The notes beneath the pieces are model-generated. The model did not search any database, was not told the DNA's origin, and saw only the letters and a list, made by a program, of their open reading frames with translations. A program made the translations under genes and the position numbers. DNA of 63,539 nucleotides from an uncultured Prevotellaceae bacterium (lineage in GTDB: Bacteria > Bacteroidota > Bacteroidia > Bacteroidales > Bacteroidaceae): NCBI GenBank assembly GCA_900315455.1, contig OMZE01000025.1, positions 1-63,539 of the forward strand. The letters are read 5' to 3'. Shown here piece after piece: positions 9,224 through 18,500 of the stretch (positions within the stretch are counted from its first letter, which is position 1; the number at the start of each line of letters is the position of its first letter).

Positions 9224-10390
9224 TTAAAAACTGTATTTCAACTTTACCCAGAGTTCTGAGTTCTTCTTATAGAGGGCGAACAATCCGCTGTCTGCATGAA
9301 AATAGTCATAACCCATGGTGGCGTGCAACTGGTCGTTCAGGGCGTAGTCTGCACTCAGACGATTGAAAATGCCGCCGTTGGTCACGTCGATGTAGGCAAA
9401 GGTCTGCAGCGACAGAAGGTTGTGCAGCAGGTCCTTTGAGACGCGGAGGGTAGAGATTCCTGTATTCCGGTGTTCTCCCCATGCGACGTACTTATGAGCG
9501 TATTGTGCCGACAGTGACCAATCGTTGCCTGCATACCAGTCTAAACCTATCAAGGCATTTGTGGATGCAGCACGAGGAACATCTTTGACACCCGTTGCCG
9601 TTTGAGCCTCGTCAAAATATTCAGCAATTTCCCCTCTTACCACGAACTTGCCGAGGGGCAGCGACATATCTGTTCCCAGCATCGTCATGCGGCGATATTC
9701 CCCCATGCCGTTACACATCACGGGCTGCTTGTTCCACGTATGCATGGCAGAAATGGAAAAATCGATGCCGCTAAGGAAGAACGACAGCCTGCCGCCATAC
9801 TCCATATTATACAACTTGGTCGCAGGCTCATCACCGATGGAAACAGGTCCTATTGACCACGGGTTCTTCTCATCGGTAGGCAGGTCGAAAAACGAACTGA
9901 CGGGTATCACCACCGCCTCGAACCTCCATTTCTCCCGTGAGTAACGCAGACGCAGACCACCCACAGGGATACGGATGTCGTCGTAGTCTTGCGCCAAGAA
10001 CTCCGTATAGTCCATTGGCGAGATGATATCCGTGAGTCGCAGCGCATCGGCCACACCCCAGGTGATGATCTGCCGTCCTGCACGCACGTCCCAATGGTCA
10101 TCGGAATAGTAGGCATACGCCTCGCGCAACTGCAAACCCGTGCGGTCTTTCAGGATGGCATTGTAGATCAAGTTGGCCGAGACGAAAGCCCCCGCATGCC
10201 CCTTCTCCATGGTCACCTCGCCACGCACACGACTGCGCGACGACATCCAGTCGTTGGGACTCTCCGTGCGCACGGCATGATAGGTGTCAACGAATCCCTT
10301 CACGCCTACGCGGAGGGAATCCTCGTCCTGCGCTGAGGCAGGACGAGGGAGCAGGCACCACAATATTGCTGTGATGATGACAGGTCTCAT
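9224..10390 (-). CDS. Outer-membrane beta-barrel protein of RND export unit
   Basis: A 388-aa protein with a signal peptide ending near PASAQ (residue 18), then alternating aromatic/polar beta strands to a terminal Phe (WVKLKYSF), the usual outer-membrane barrel ending. It contains [21 protein letters not shown], which recalls the DUF1302-like porin family where RQxxxWG is common. The ATG at 10390 overlaps the stop of the upstream LolA-like gene (ATGA), so translation is likely coupled. Together with the LolA-like protein and the MMPL/RND pump it probably forms a trans-envelope lipid or hydrophobe export system. Confidence 0.7.
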   Translation of the reverse strand: MRPVIITAILWCLLPRPASAQDEDSLRVGVKGFVDTYHAVRTESPNDWMSSRSRVRGEVTMEKGHAGAFVSANLIYNAILKDRTGLQLREAYAYYSDDHWDVRAGRQIITWGVADALRLTDIISPMDYTEFLAQDYDDIRIPVGGLRLRYSREKWRFEAVVIPVSSFFDLPTDEKNPWSIGPVSIGDEPATKLYNMEYGGRLSFFLSGIDFSISAMHTWNKQPVMCNGMGEYRRMTMLGTDMSLPLGKFVVRGEIAEYFDEAQTATGVKDVPRAASTNALIGLDWYAGNDWSLSAQYAHKYVAWGEHRNTGISTLRVSKDLLHNLLSLQTFAYIDVTNGGIFNRLSADYALNDQLHATMGYDYFHADSGLFALYKKNSELWVKLKYSF

Positions 10391-11163
10391 AAGCCTTTCT
10401 CCAGTTTGGCCACCGTAAACAGAGCCTTGTCCACCTTCACGTTGTACTGCGAGTTCTTCACCACGATGGTGGTGCTGTGCTCCGTCTGCACGTTTCTCAT
10501 CTCCATCTTCTGAATGGTCCAGAAACCTTGAATCTTCTTCACCTCCAGAATGTTGAGCACTCGGTGCAACTTGTTGAGTTTGTCGAAGTACTCCACATGG
10601 TCGGCAATCAGACAGTCCTGACGAATCCACGACACTTTCCTGCTGTAGATCTCGCGCTTGTCCACTGGCACCGATTCCACCACCCAGCACTTGTGACCGT
10701 TTCTCATCTCTTCGCGCAGCAATTTGTGCTTGTCCTCGTCTACATGGCGCTGCCCCATATCGTCGTAGGTAAAATCCGTGCCCATAAAGTAGTCCGTCTT
10801 TGACGACGAGCCGCTGATACGTCGTGTTTTCTTCATCGCAGGCAGGTAGAGCCACTTGGCGTCTTCCTTGCCTATCTTGTCGTAATCCCACGTCAGGAAC
10901 CCCGTCCCTTTCACGTCGCCCGGATAGGTAAAGAACATCATCTTCTTCGTGTCCTTACCCTCGTCCATCGCCCACGATGTCACCTTGCGCTGGCGTGTGC
11001 TGCCGTTCTTTTTCCTGAGTGTCAACTCCATCTCTCCATAGCGTGTGTTGCCGTCCGGACGGTCCTTTACCTTCTGAATCACATCGCGACCCGTCAATTG
11101 TTGGGCGCCCATCTCACTCACTGCCATCATGCAGGCAGCCAATAACAATACAATCTTTTTCAT
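10387..11163 (-). CDS. LolA-like outer-membrane lipoprotein-sorting protein
   Basis: A 258-aa periplasmic protein with signal peptide (cleavage near MGAQ, residue 20) and a single LolA/LolB-like half-barrel fold typical of the LolA-like family that sits beside MMPL pumps. Visible family segments are [45 protein letters not shown] and [12 protein letters not shown]. It likely carries a hydrophobic cargo between the RND pump and the outer-membrane barrel. Start: MKK at 11163, with an alternative ATG two codons upstream (11169). It lies 59 bases after the pump gene and overlaps the barrel gene by 4 bases. Confidence 0.85.
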   Translation of the reverse strand: MKKIVLLLAACMMAVSEMGAQQLTGRDVIQKVKDRPDGNTRYGEMELTLRKKNGSTRQRKVTSWAMDEGKDTKKMMFFTYPGDVKGTGFLTWDYDKIGKEDAKWLYLPAMKKTRRISGSSSKTDYFMGTDFTYDDMGQRHVDEDKHKLLREEMRNGHKCWVVESVPVDKREIYSRKVSWIRQDCLIADHVEYFDKLNKLHRVLNILEVKKIQGFWTIQKMEMRNVQTEHSTTIVVKNSQYNVKVDKALFTVAKLEKGL

Positions 11164-11222
11164 ATTCATAATATTATAACTGTTTTGCCCGGCTTTGCCA
11201 CTTGGCATCGCCGTGAATTTCT

Positions 11223-13571
11223 CTAATTTCTCTCCTTCCCAAACACCTTGCACTTACTCACAAGTATGGGTGTCACCAGCAAATCTGCAGCCAATGCCGA
11301 CAGGATGCCGATGATAGCCATCAGACCGAAGTTGATGCACATGGTGCAGGCTGATGTGCAAAAACTGGCAAACACTGCCGATGTGATGATACTGGTAATG
11401 ACGATAGCCACACCCACCACGCGGAAGGTCCTGCGGATGGCACTCTGATAGTGCAGCGTGCGGTCGTATTCCAACTTCGAGTGGTTGATGAAGTGGATGG
11501 TGTCGTCAACCGCCATACCCAGCATCATGGGCAACAGCGTGGCCGTCATCATGTCGAGTGGCACGCCCATCCAACCCATATAGCCTCCCACGAAAATGGC
11601 AGGCATCATGTTGGGAATGAGTCCTATGAGCCCCACGCGGATACTTTGGAAGGCTATCATCAGTATCACGCCGATGATGAGGATGGAGATGACGAACGAG
11701 AGCATCTGACCGCGCACCAGATACTGCATCATGGTGACATATTGGGGAATGTTGCCTACGGTGGTGATTTTTGCCCCGGGAAACAGTGCCTCGGCATCGG
11801 CCTGAATCTGCGCCATCTCGCGCTCTACCTGCGCTGAATTGAAGTCGGATATCTCCACCATCAGCCGTAGGCGACGGTAGTCGTAATCTACCCAATATTC
11901 TGATTCTGTGCCACCTGCATTCTCGTAGAGCAGGATTTCCTGCGCCACTTCTTCCTCCGTATCAGGAACGCGATAGCAGGCCGTGTCGCCGTCGTTCAAC
12001 GTCTGGTTCAGGTCCTTGATGATGTCGAGAATCGAGGTGGTGCGTTTGGTCAGGGCATATTGGGCCACCTTCTGCTGCAATTCGTCCAGTCGTCTCAAGT
12101 TCTCTGGTTCCTTGGCCTCATCATTGTTAGGCAGTTCCACGATGAGGTCGTAGGAATAGAGCGAGCCCAGTTCAGAGCGCCCTACATCCATCACCTCCTT
12201 CACGTAGGGCACGTCCTCGCCCATCGTGCGCTCGATGTCGAAGGCCGCCTCAATCTTCCATAGGCCAACACATAGCAGGATGCACACCACAAGAAACGAC
12301 CAGCCAATCTTCTTGGGATTCCTCAACACCACATCGCTCAGGCGCACCATCACTGCTGTCCAGCGTGTGTCGCTCTCGTCGGTAAAGCCATCCTTGGGGC
12401 GCTTGTCTTTCCCGAAAGACAGCAGTACGGGCGAGACGATGAGCGACGTCAAGAGCACAAACAGCACACTCATGGAACTAATGACACCGACGCAATGCAT
12501 CGGACGGATGGGGATGACGAGGAACGACAGCAGCGACACCAGTGTGGTAAACCCGCAGAAGAACACCGACCAGCCAATCTCCTTCATCGTCTCGATGATG
12601 GCCTTCTTGCGCTTGCCGTGAATACGCATGCGCCCGCGGAAATACGAGAAGATGTGGATGTTGTAGGCGATGGCGACAGCAAAGGCCAGGATGGTGGGAA
12701 TCATCAGCACGGTGGAGTCGACGTACATCTGCGTCCAACCCGCAATGCCGTAGGTGATAAACAGTCCGCCAACAACCGAGATAATCGGTGCCAGCACGCC
12801 CCTCAGCGAGCGGGTCATGCAGAGCATCACCACCATGCAAATCAGTGTGGCAATCATCATCAGGCGCCCCATCTCCTCACCTATATAATTCGTCTTGCAG
12901 TTGGTCACGTAGGGCATGCCGGTGCCTTTGGGATGCAGCGAGGCATATGCTGGCTTCTTGATGATATGCTCTACCTCCTGACCCGTGATGATGTCGGGTG
13001 CCACTGTGCCCTGCTTTTTCCATACGCTGTCTTTAGGAAACTGGCGCAACTTCACCATAACCCACGAGAGGTCGCCTTTCTCAGAGATAAGTTTTCTCGC
13101 CACGTGGGGCTTGCTATAGGCCCGCGCCTTGATGCTGTCCATTGCAGCCGTGCCGTCGGCAGGAATGTCCTCTGGCACTATTTGTTCGATGGTCATCCCC
13201 TCGTCACTGCCCACCATAAACTCGATATCCGTCAGCGACGTCACCTTGTCGGCATACGAGAGGCTGTCAAGCAGTTCGTTCGACAACATCCTTAATGTCG
13301 TCAGATTCTCCTTCGTAAAGTGGTTGTCACATTGCGTCAACACGCCTACATAATAGTCATTGCCGAAGTGCGACTTAAACTCTTCGGTCATCACCAGCAT
13401 GGGGTCATCCTCGATGAAATAGTCGTCGAACGACGTCTCCTTAACCATGCGTTTCATGCCGACGACCGACACGACAATCACCAGTCCGAAGATGCCTAAT
13501 GTTATCCAGCGCATCTTCAGCAGTTGCCTCGCAAACTGTGCGAACAACTCATTAATCCTTTCAATCTTCAT
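11223..13571 (-). CDS. RND superfamily (MMPL-type) export permease
   Basis: A 782-aa inner-membrane transporter with the two-repeat RND layout: helix 1 at about 20-38, a periplasmic loop to 230, a helix bundle at 233-400, helix 7 near 425, a second loop, and a second bundle 630-775. It has the sterol-sensing-like helices and the conserved [13 protein letters not shown] segment near 700 with paired aspartates expected for proton relay. This branch usually exports lipids or hydrophobic compounds. It is preceded on its strand by a leader ORF and intrinsic terminator, with a GAAC/GTTC palindrome between them and the start codon. The adjacent TetR gene is the likely regulator. Confidence 0.88.
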   Translation of the reverse strand: MKIERINELFAQFARQLLKMRWITLGIFGLVIVVSVVGMKRMVKETSFDDYFIEDDPMLVMTEEFKSHFGNDYYVGVLTQCDNHFTKENLTTLRMLSNELLDSLSYADKVTSLTDIEFMVGSDEGMTIEQIVPEDIPADGTAAMDSIKARAYSKPHVARKLISEKGDLSWVMVKLRQFPKDSVWKKQGTVAPDIITGQEVEHIIKKPAYASLHPKGTGMPYVTNCKTNYIGEEMGRLMMIATLICMVVMLCMTRSLRGVLAPIISVVGGLFITYGIAGWTQMYVDSTVLMIPTILAFAVAIAYNIHIFSYFRGRMRIHGKRKKAIIETMKEIGWSVFFCGFTTLVSLLSFLVIPIRPMHCVGVISSMSVLFVLLTSLIVSPVLLSFGKDKRPKDGFTDESDTRWTAVMVRLSDVVLRNPKKIGWSFLVVCILLCVGLWKIEAAFDIERTMGEDVPYVKEVMDVGRSELGSLYSYDLIVELPNNDEAKEPENLRRLDELQQKVAQYALTKRTTSILDIIKDLNQTLNDGDTACYRVPDTEEEVAQEILLYENAGGTESEYWVDYDYRRLRLMVEISDFNSAQVEREMAQIQADAEALFPGAKITTVGNIPQYVTMMQYLVRGQMLSFVISILIIGVILMIAFQSIRVGLIGLIPNMMPAIFVGGYMGWMGVPLDMMTATLLPMMLGMAVDDTIHFINHSKLEYDRTLHYQSAIRRTFRVVGVAIVITSIITSAVFASFCTSACTMCINFGLMAIIGILSALAADLLVTPILVSKCKVFGKERN

Positions 13572-13704
13572 AACATACTATATTTATAGTTTTCAAAAAC
13601 GAACAATGTTCCAATTTGTTCATAAAAAAAAGAAGACCCGCATTGCTGCGAGTCTTCTCTGTCTTTGATGCCGAAGCATTCCTATTTATTCTTAACCTTT
13701 TCAT
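13561..13704 (-). CDS. Leader ORF overlapping the RND gene start
   Basis: A 47-residue frame (starting MKRLRINRNA) begins about 15 bases after the predicted transcription start, runs through the terminator hairpin and its T-run (encoding GLLFFM), and stops 11 bases inside the RND gene (shared ATGAAGATTGA). It is basic in its first half. Its position suggests a translated leader that could prevent termination or couple translation to the pump. A similar arrangement precedes the tetR gene. It may be untranslated; no homology is claimed. Confidence 0.35.
   Translation of the reverse strand: MKRLRINRNASASKTEKTRSNAGLLFFMNKLEHCSFLKTINIVCYED
13601..13622. promoter_or_regulatory. Candidate TetR operator palindrome
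   Basis: The 11-base palindrome GAACAATGTTC (13601-13611) is followed by AATTTGTTC, giving three GAAC/GTTC half-sites within 22 bases, between the terminator and the RND start. The neighbouring TetR regulator could bind here; no direct evidence. Confidence 0.4.
13624..13658 (-). terminator. Intrinsic terminator in the RND leader
   Basis: On the reverse strand AGAAGACTCGCA (13658-13647), loop GCAA, then TGCGGGTCTTCT (13642-13631), followed by a run of T (13630-13624). It lies between a -7 box at 13733-13726 and the RND start, so it can act as an attenuator of the RND operon or end a roughly 95-base small RNA; it also ends tetR transcripts. Confidence 0.75.
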
Positions 13705-13725
13705 TTGTTGTAAAATTTCCGACTG

Positions 13726-13733
13726 CAAAGGTA
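13726..13733 (-). promoter_or_regulatory. -7 promoter box for RND leader
   Basis: TACCTTTG on the reverse strand, downstream of the tetR stop. No clear TTTG is seen 20 bases upstream, so strength is uncertain. Initiation near 13719 would give a leader of about 147 bases. Confidence 0.5.
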
Positions 13734-13759
13734 TGGCAGAAAAATGACACTGGCAATAC

Positions 13760-14395
13760 CTAAAAATGGCTATTTTTATTGATCAGTGCACGCCAGCCTG
13801 TAAACTCAAACTGAATGTAATCCTCGATGGCACGCTTAATCTCGTGGGCGGAGAGTTCGTGCTTGATGACCTCTGAGATGAAACCGAACATCCACACCAT
13901 GTGGACATGATAGGTGAACGGTGTGCGGATGCCACTGAAACCAGGATACTTGCGCTTGAACTCATCCATAAACTCCAAGACCAAATGCGTACACTCCTCA
14001 GTATACTCGTCGATATAGTTCTCGAGTGATGACCCCTGCGACTGATAGAGCAGCAGTTTGAGTTCGTCGCGATGGTTGTTGATGAGCCGCAAATAGGATT
14101 GCACGTGGTCGGCCAGCATGTCGTCGCTCTCGCCAAGGGCATAGCACACAAACTGGTCCTGGTCGTTCACGTTGTGGTGCTCGTGCATCATCTGCTTCAA
14201 CTCAGTGATGAGCGGTCTTACGATATGACGAAACAACTCATCCTTGCTCTTGAAATAATTGTAGATATTGCTCACACCGATGCCTGCACCCTTGGCAATG
14301 TCGCGCATGGAGGCCTTGGCATAGCCGTCTTTCAGAAACACCTGCTTGGCAATCTCTGCTATATGCTCGCGCGTATAATCCTTTTTTACCTGCAT
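13760..14395 (-). CDS. TetR family transcriptional regulator
   Basis: A 211-aa regulator. Residues about 8-55 form the TetR helix-turn-helix: EIAKQVFLKDGY, then SMRDIAKGAGIG and SNIYNYFKSKDELF. The rest is the helical ligand-binding domain. It lies directly upstream of, and in the same direction as, the RND export genes and probably controls them and itself. I chose ATG at 14395 because the TetR fold starts there (MQVKKDYTREH). The frame extends upstream, but those residues cover a leader with a terminator and another short ORF. Confidence 0.9.
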   Translation of the reverse strand: MQVKKDYTREHIAEIAKQVFLKDGYAKASMRDIAKGAGIGVSNIYNYFKSKDELFRHIVRPLITELKQMMHEHHNVNDQDQFVCYALGESDDMLADHVQSYLRLINNHRDELKLLLYQSQGSSLENYIDEYTEECTHLVLEFMDEFKRKYPGFSGIRTPFTYHVHMVWMFGFISEVIKHELSAHEIKRAIEDYIQFEFTGWRALINKNSHF

Positions 14396-14514
14396 AGCCT
14401 GATGGTTAAAAGACGAGCATCGTTTCGAATTGTCTGCAAAAAAAGAGGCACCGCATCTCTGCGATTCCTCCTGATTTTTACCTTGACAATCTGATGTCTG
14501 CTGTTCTTTGTCAT
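14386..14514 (-). CDS. Leader ORF overlapping the tetR start
   Basis: A 42-residue frame (starting MTKNSRHQIV), rich in Arg and Lys, begins about 15 bases after the predicted transcription start, crosses the hairpin and T-run, and stops 10 bases inside tetR (ATGCAGGTAA). This copies the layout before the RND gene: same size, same crossing of the terminator, same overlap. Translation is unproven. Confidence 0.35.
   Translation of the reverse strand: MTKNSRHQIVKVKIRRNRRDAVPLFLQTIRNDARLLTIRLCR
14438..14468 (-). terminator. Hairpin with T-run in the tetR leader
   Basis: Reverse strand GGAATCGCA (14468-14460), loop GAGA, TGCGGTGCC (14455-14447) with one mismatch and one wobble, then TC and seven T (14444-14438). 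It lies between the promoter and tetR, so it is a candidate attenuator. Confidence 0.55.
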
Positions 14515-14536
14515 GATCGATTCCATTTCTCGACTG

Positions 14537-14544
14537 CAAAGATA
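14537..14544 (-). promoter_or_regulatory. -7 promoter box for tetR
   Basis: TATCTTTG on the reverse strand. It sets transcription start near 14530 and a leader of about 135 bases before the TetR start codon. Confidence 0.55.
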
Positions 14545-14672
14545 CGGCGATAAAACGAGGTGCGCAACACCTAAAACGCGGTATTTTAAGCATTGCGCAC
14601 CTGCAAAATCCTGAATAAACAGGTTAATCAGAAGTAGGTATTAAAACGTAACAAATGCCGCCCCCAGTCCTC

Positions 14673-15464
14673 TTAGAAACTGAAGAATCCGAAGAAGTAG
14701 ATGACGGCAGCCCAGGTGGTGCTGGTCATGTTCCTTACGTTGCCTATCTGGCGCCCGTCCTTGTAGATGTCGCCGTTGGAGCGCACGTCGCCGGCCTTTC
14801 TTCCGTCGATATACACCTCGCCGTTAGAGCGTATGTCGCCAGCCTTGCGCCCACTCTTGTAAACCTCGCCGGAGCGTACTTGCCCCATGCTGCGTCCGCT
14901 GACGTAGATGTCGCCGTTGCTTTGAATCCTTCCCGCTTCACGTCCTTGGATGAACACCGTGCCGTCGGGCTTGACAAAGCCTACCTGACGGCCACTTGCC
15001 CACAGTTCCATGTTGCGCTGTTGCTGTTGTGCTGCCGTCGAGGTGCTGGCACTGGTGGATGTGCTGGTGGTCACGGGGTAGGTGGTGGAGCGGGTGGTTG
15101 TGCCCGAAGAGGTGCTGGTGGATGTGCCGGTAGTCACGGGATAGGTGGTGGTGCCGGTGGATGTTCTAGTGGTGGTGCCGGTGGATGAGCCGGTAGTGGT
15201 GGTGCCGTTGGTGCTTGACATGGCACCGAAGACACTGCCCACGGTACTTGCCGCGCCGATGACGCTGCCCACGGTGCCGGCGGTGCTGAGCACGTCACCC
15301 ACAGTGCCCGAGGCTCCTGCCACATTGCCGATGACACTGCCTGTTCCTGTTACGGCTCCGATGATGCTGCCTATGCCGTAGAGTGAGTTGCCTTGTGTGC
15401 CGCAGCCGGTGAGCGTGGCGGCGGCAAGCATGATAACAAAGATGTTTTTGTGTTTCTTATTCAT
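14673..15464 (-). CDS. Repeat-containing surface lipoprotein
   Basis: A 263-aa exported lipoprotein; the signal peptide ends in lipobox LTGC (cysteine near residue 22). Three parts follow. Residues about 30-80 are a Gly/Val/Ala/Ser repeat (GTVGSVIG-like units). About 85-145 are almost only Thr, Ser and Gly with two YPVTT blocks. About 150-240 hold five or six copies of a roughly 15-residue motif, GDIY.SGR..G.VRSNG, likely a beta-roll or short-repeat beta structure. A hydrophobic VIYFFGFFSF ends the protein. The function is not recognised. The Thr/Ser segment is encoded by repetitive DNA and may vary in length. Confidence 0.65.
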   Translation of the reverse strand: MNKKHKNIFVIMLAAATLTGCGTQGNSLYGIGSIIGAVTGTGSVIGNVAGASGTVGDVLSTAGTVGSVIGAASTVGSVFGAMSSTNGTTTTGSSTGTTTRTSTGTTTYPVTTGTSTSTSSGTTTRSTTYPVTTSTSTSASTSTAAQQQQRNMELWASGRQVGFVKPDGTVFIQGREAGRIQSNGDIYVSGRSMGQVRSGEVYKSGRKAGDIRSNGEVYIDGRKAGDVRSNGDIYKDGRQIGNVRNMTSTTWAAVIYFFGFFSF

Positions 15465-15522
15465 GATGAAAAGCAATTAATAGTTTATATTCAAGCAAAG
15501 CCTAATTTTCAATTATCCATTA

Positions 15523-18500
15523 TCATTTTTCAATGTTCAGTCGGCCGAAGCCTGCTTGGCTCTTCACGATATACACCCCTTGTGGCAGGTGGCGTGTGGC
15601 ATTCTTGCCTTGAGCGATGATGGCACCGCTGAGGGTGTAGACAGTGACATCGTTGTTCTCAATGTCGCTGACAGCGATGGTGGGGATATCGGTGGTGGCG
15701 CTTGCCGTATTGCTCAGTGCCGATTCCAGTTTCTCGTCGCCATAGAGCAGGGTGAGTTGGATATGGTGCTCACCGTCGCTCAGCGGGCCTAAGAGATATC
15801 CGCTGCGCTTGCCGTCGATGGTGGTAAAGAGGCTGTTGTCCACATACACATTGTATCCTGTCACCTCCATGGCATCCTCGCCCAGTTGGGTAAACGTCAC
15901 GTCATCGGCCATGAGCATGAAGGCATCGGTTTCCGAGGTGATGTCGCGGATGGCGAAATAGGTGGTGCCCATGGGCAGTGTCACGGTGATGCGTGTCCAT
16001 TCGTCTGTGCTGCTCAGCCTGTGGGTGTCGCCCAGTTTCGTGAAGTCGGCGGGCGCATTTCCTGTGGTGGAGTAGAGCACTTCTACCTGCGCGTTGGGAT
16101 AGTATTCGTTCATTGTCTTCGCATAGAGTGTCACTGTCTGTGGTATGCCTGGCAGAAGCGGTGAGATGAGCCAGTTGTCTTGGTCGAGCACTTGGTTATT
16201 GTCGGGGTTCACCGAATAGATGGTGGCGGCATACTGGCTGCCCGAACGTGGGGTGAGCGACGGCACCTGAGAGGTGGCGTCGGCAACGAGGGCGTTGGGC
16301 TTGAAGATGATGAACGAGAAGGCAGTGCCCTGACCCGGGTAGTTGATGCTGCTGAAGATGCCGCCAGCCAGACCGCCGTCGCCGTCGTGGTTGGTCCATG
16401 GGGCGAAGTCGGTGAGCCACGGGGTGTAGCCCTCGAAGTCGTCGGTGATGGTGTGCAGTGCTTTCACCTCTCCCTGCGGATTGGTCCAGTTCAGGTTCAC
16501 ATACTGGCCGTCGCCGCTTCCGGTCAGGTCGCTGATGGCGGTTGTGGGATAGTTGCCGATGATGATGTCTTCGGTGGTCTTGTTGTTGTCGGGATTCTGG
16601 TCGGTGTCATAGATGACCTCGGCGGTGAGCAGCGCCTCGCCTGTCATGGTGATGTCGGGACGGAAGGTGAAGTGGTGCTCGTTGTGTTCGCCCAGTTTGA
16701 TTTGTGAACCCGATGCCTCTCCCAGAAGTGTCTCCGTGCTGCCGCGCAGCAAGGTGAGTTTCACGGAGTAGTCGCCGATGAGCGACTCGCCCAGGTTGCT
16801 CACCGTCACATTGATGTCGGCCTGCTGTCCAGCGAGGAATGTCGATGGTGCCTCGGTGGTGACGGCGATGTCGTCGCCCACGTCGTTGAGCAGGATGAAA
16901 TCATCGAAGCCCACGGAAGTGCGTGCTTTGGTGGCAGTGGCGAGGAAACGGATGATGACATAGTCGTCACCGGTATATCCGGCGAGGTCGACACTCGCTT
17001 GCAGCCAATTGCCGTCGGGATTGATAGTTGCCATGTCATATACAGCCACGTCGTCGATGGTGCCTTGCTGGGCACGGTCTACCTGCACGGTAAGCGTGGC
17101 GGTGCTGTTGTGTGAACTGTAGTACTTGAAGAAGAGTTTCGGGTTGTTGTTGCCCTTGAGCGATATCTTGCGGGTACCCACGACGGCTTTGTCGTTGGCA
17201 GCCTGTGTGATAAACATCATCGAACCGCCGTCGCCGTCGGCGCTGTTCCCGCTGAGTCCCCAATTGGTGTCGCCTTCTACGGGCGTGGCCCACCAGAATT
17301 GTGAGCCGTGGATTTTCTGGTCGGCGAATGACTCTTCGAGGGGGATGCCCACGGGGTCGCCTTTGATCATGTGCCCGAGGGTGGCGTCGCTCTCGCTGTC
17401 GTCATTGCCTTGTGCCGTCACGGCGAGGTAGAACCATGCCGGGGCACCGCCAAGATCCACCGCGGTGGTATATGACGTGCCTGTCAGCGTGGAGAGTTTG
17501 TCGGCTAACTTGTTGTTCTCCACCGTGTAGACACTGTTCTTTACCTGACTCACGTCCACGTATCCGCCGTGCCTTCCCACGGGGGAGTTCTCCCAACTGA
17601 TGGTCACGGTGCCGTTGCCATTGTCCACCAGTTGCGCATAGAGCGGACTCTCCGGTTCGTCGATGCCGATAAATACGCTGGTGGTGGCTGTCTCGCCGAG
17701 GCCCGCTTCATTGGCGGCACGCACGGTGTAGGTGGCCATGCCGTTCACCGTGACGCTTTCGTCGGTGAACGAGCAAGTGGTGCCGGGGGCGATGTTGCTG
17801 TCGATGGTGCCAATGACGTTGCCGTCGCGTGCTATCACCATATAGTCGAGTTGGGTGAGTGTCTCGCCGTTGATGGCTTTCGTGGGTGTCGTGAACGTAA
17901 CCGTGGCTCCCATGCCGCCTTGTGGTGCAGCGGTGGCGGTGAGGCTGGTGGGTGCTTGTGGCGCCGCAAGGTCCATGGCGTCACCGATGCGGAAACGGTA
18001 GAGTTCGGTATAGATGCCCACAGTAGCCGTCTCTTGCAGACCGATGCGGTAGACACCGCTCTCGGCTACGCTGAACTTTGTGGAGTAGGTGGTGGGGTCG
18101 TCAGGGGCGATGGCGGTGGTACCTATCAGTTCGGTGTAGCGCTTCGGGTCAGTCTCGCTCATAGGGCCGTATGCCATGCGCATCTTCCCTCCGTAGGCTG
18201 TACTGGCATCAAACTCCACGTCATACAACTTGCCTTTTTCCAGGTAGAGTGGTGGCGAGAGCATCCAGTCGTTGTTGCCGTTGTTGCCCATTCCGATGCG
18301 CATATTATGATAGGTGCGCTCGAAATACCATGTCTCGCCGTCGTTGTTGGCATCTACAATGGTCCAATACGACTCAATGGCGTTCATGTCGTCGAACGTC
18401 ACTTCATAGGTCGGGGTGATATATTCACCTAAGGCAGCCCTGTTGGAGAATGTCTTGCCTGATGGGGTGGGGTAGTCGTCGGTAAAAGCCTCTACGGAAT

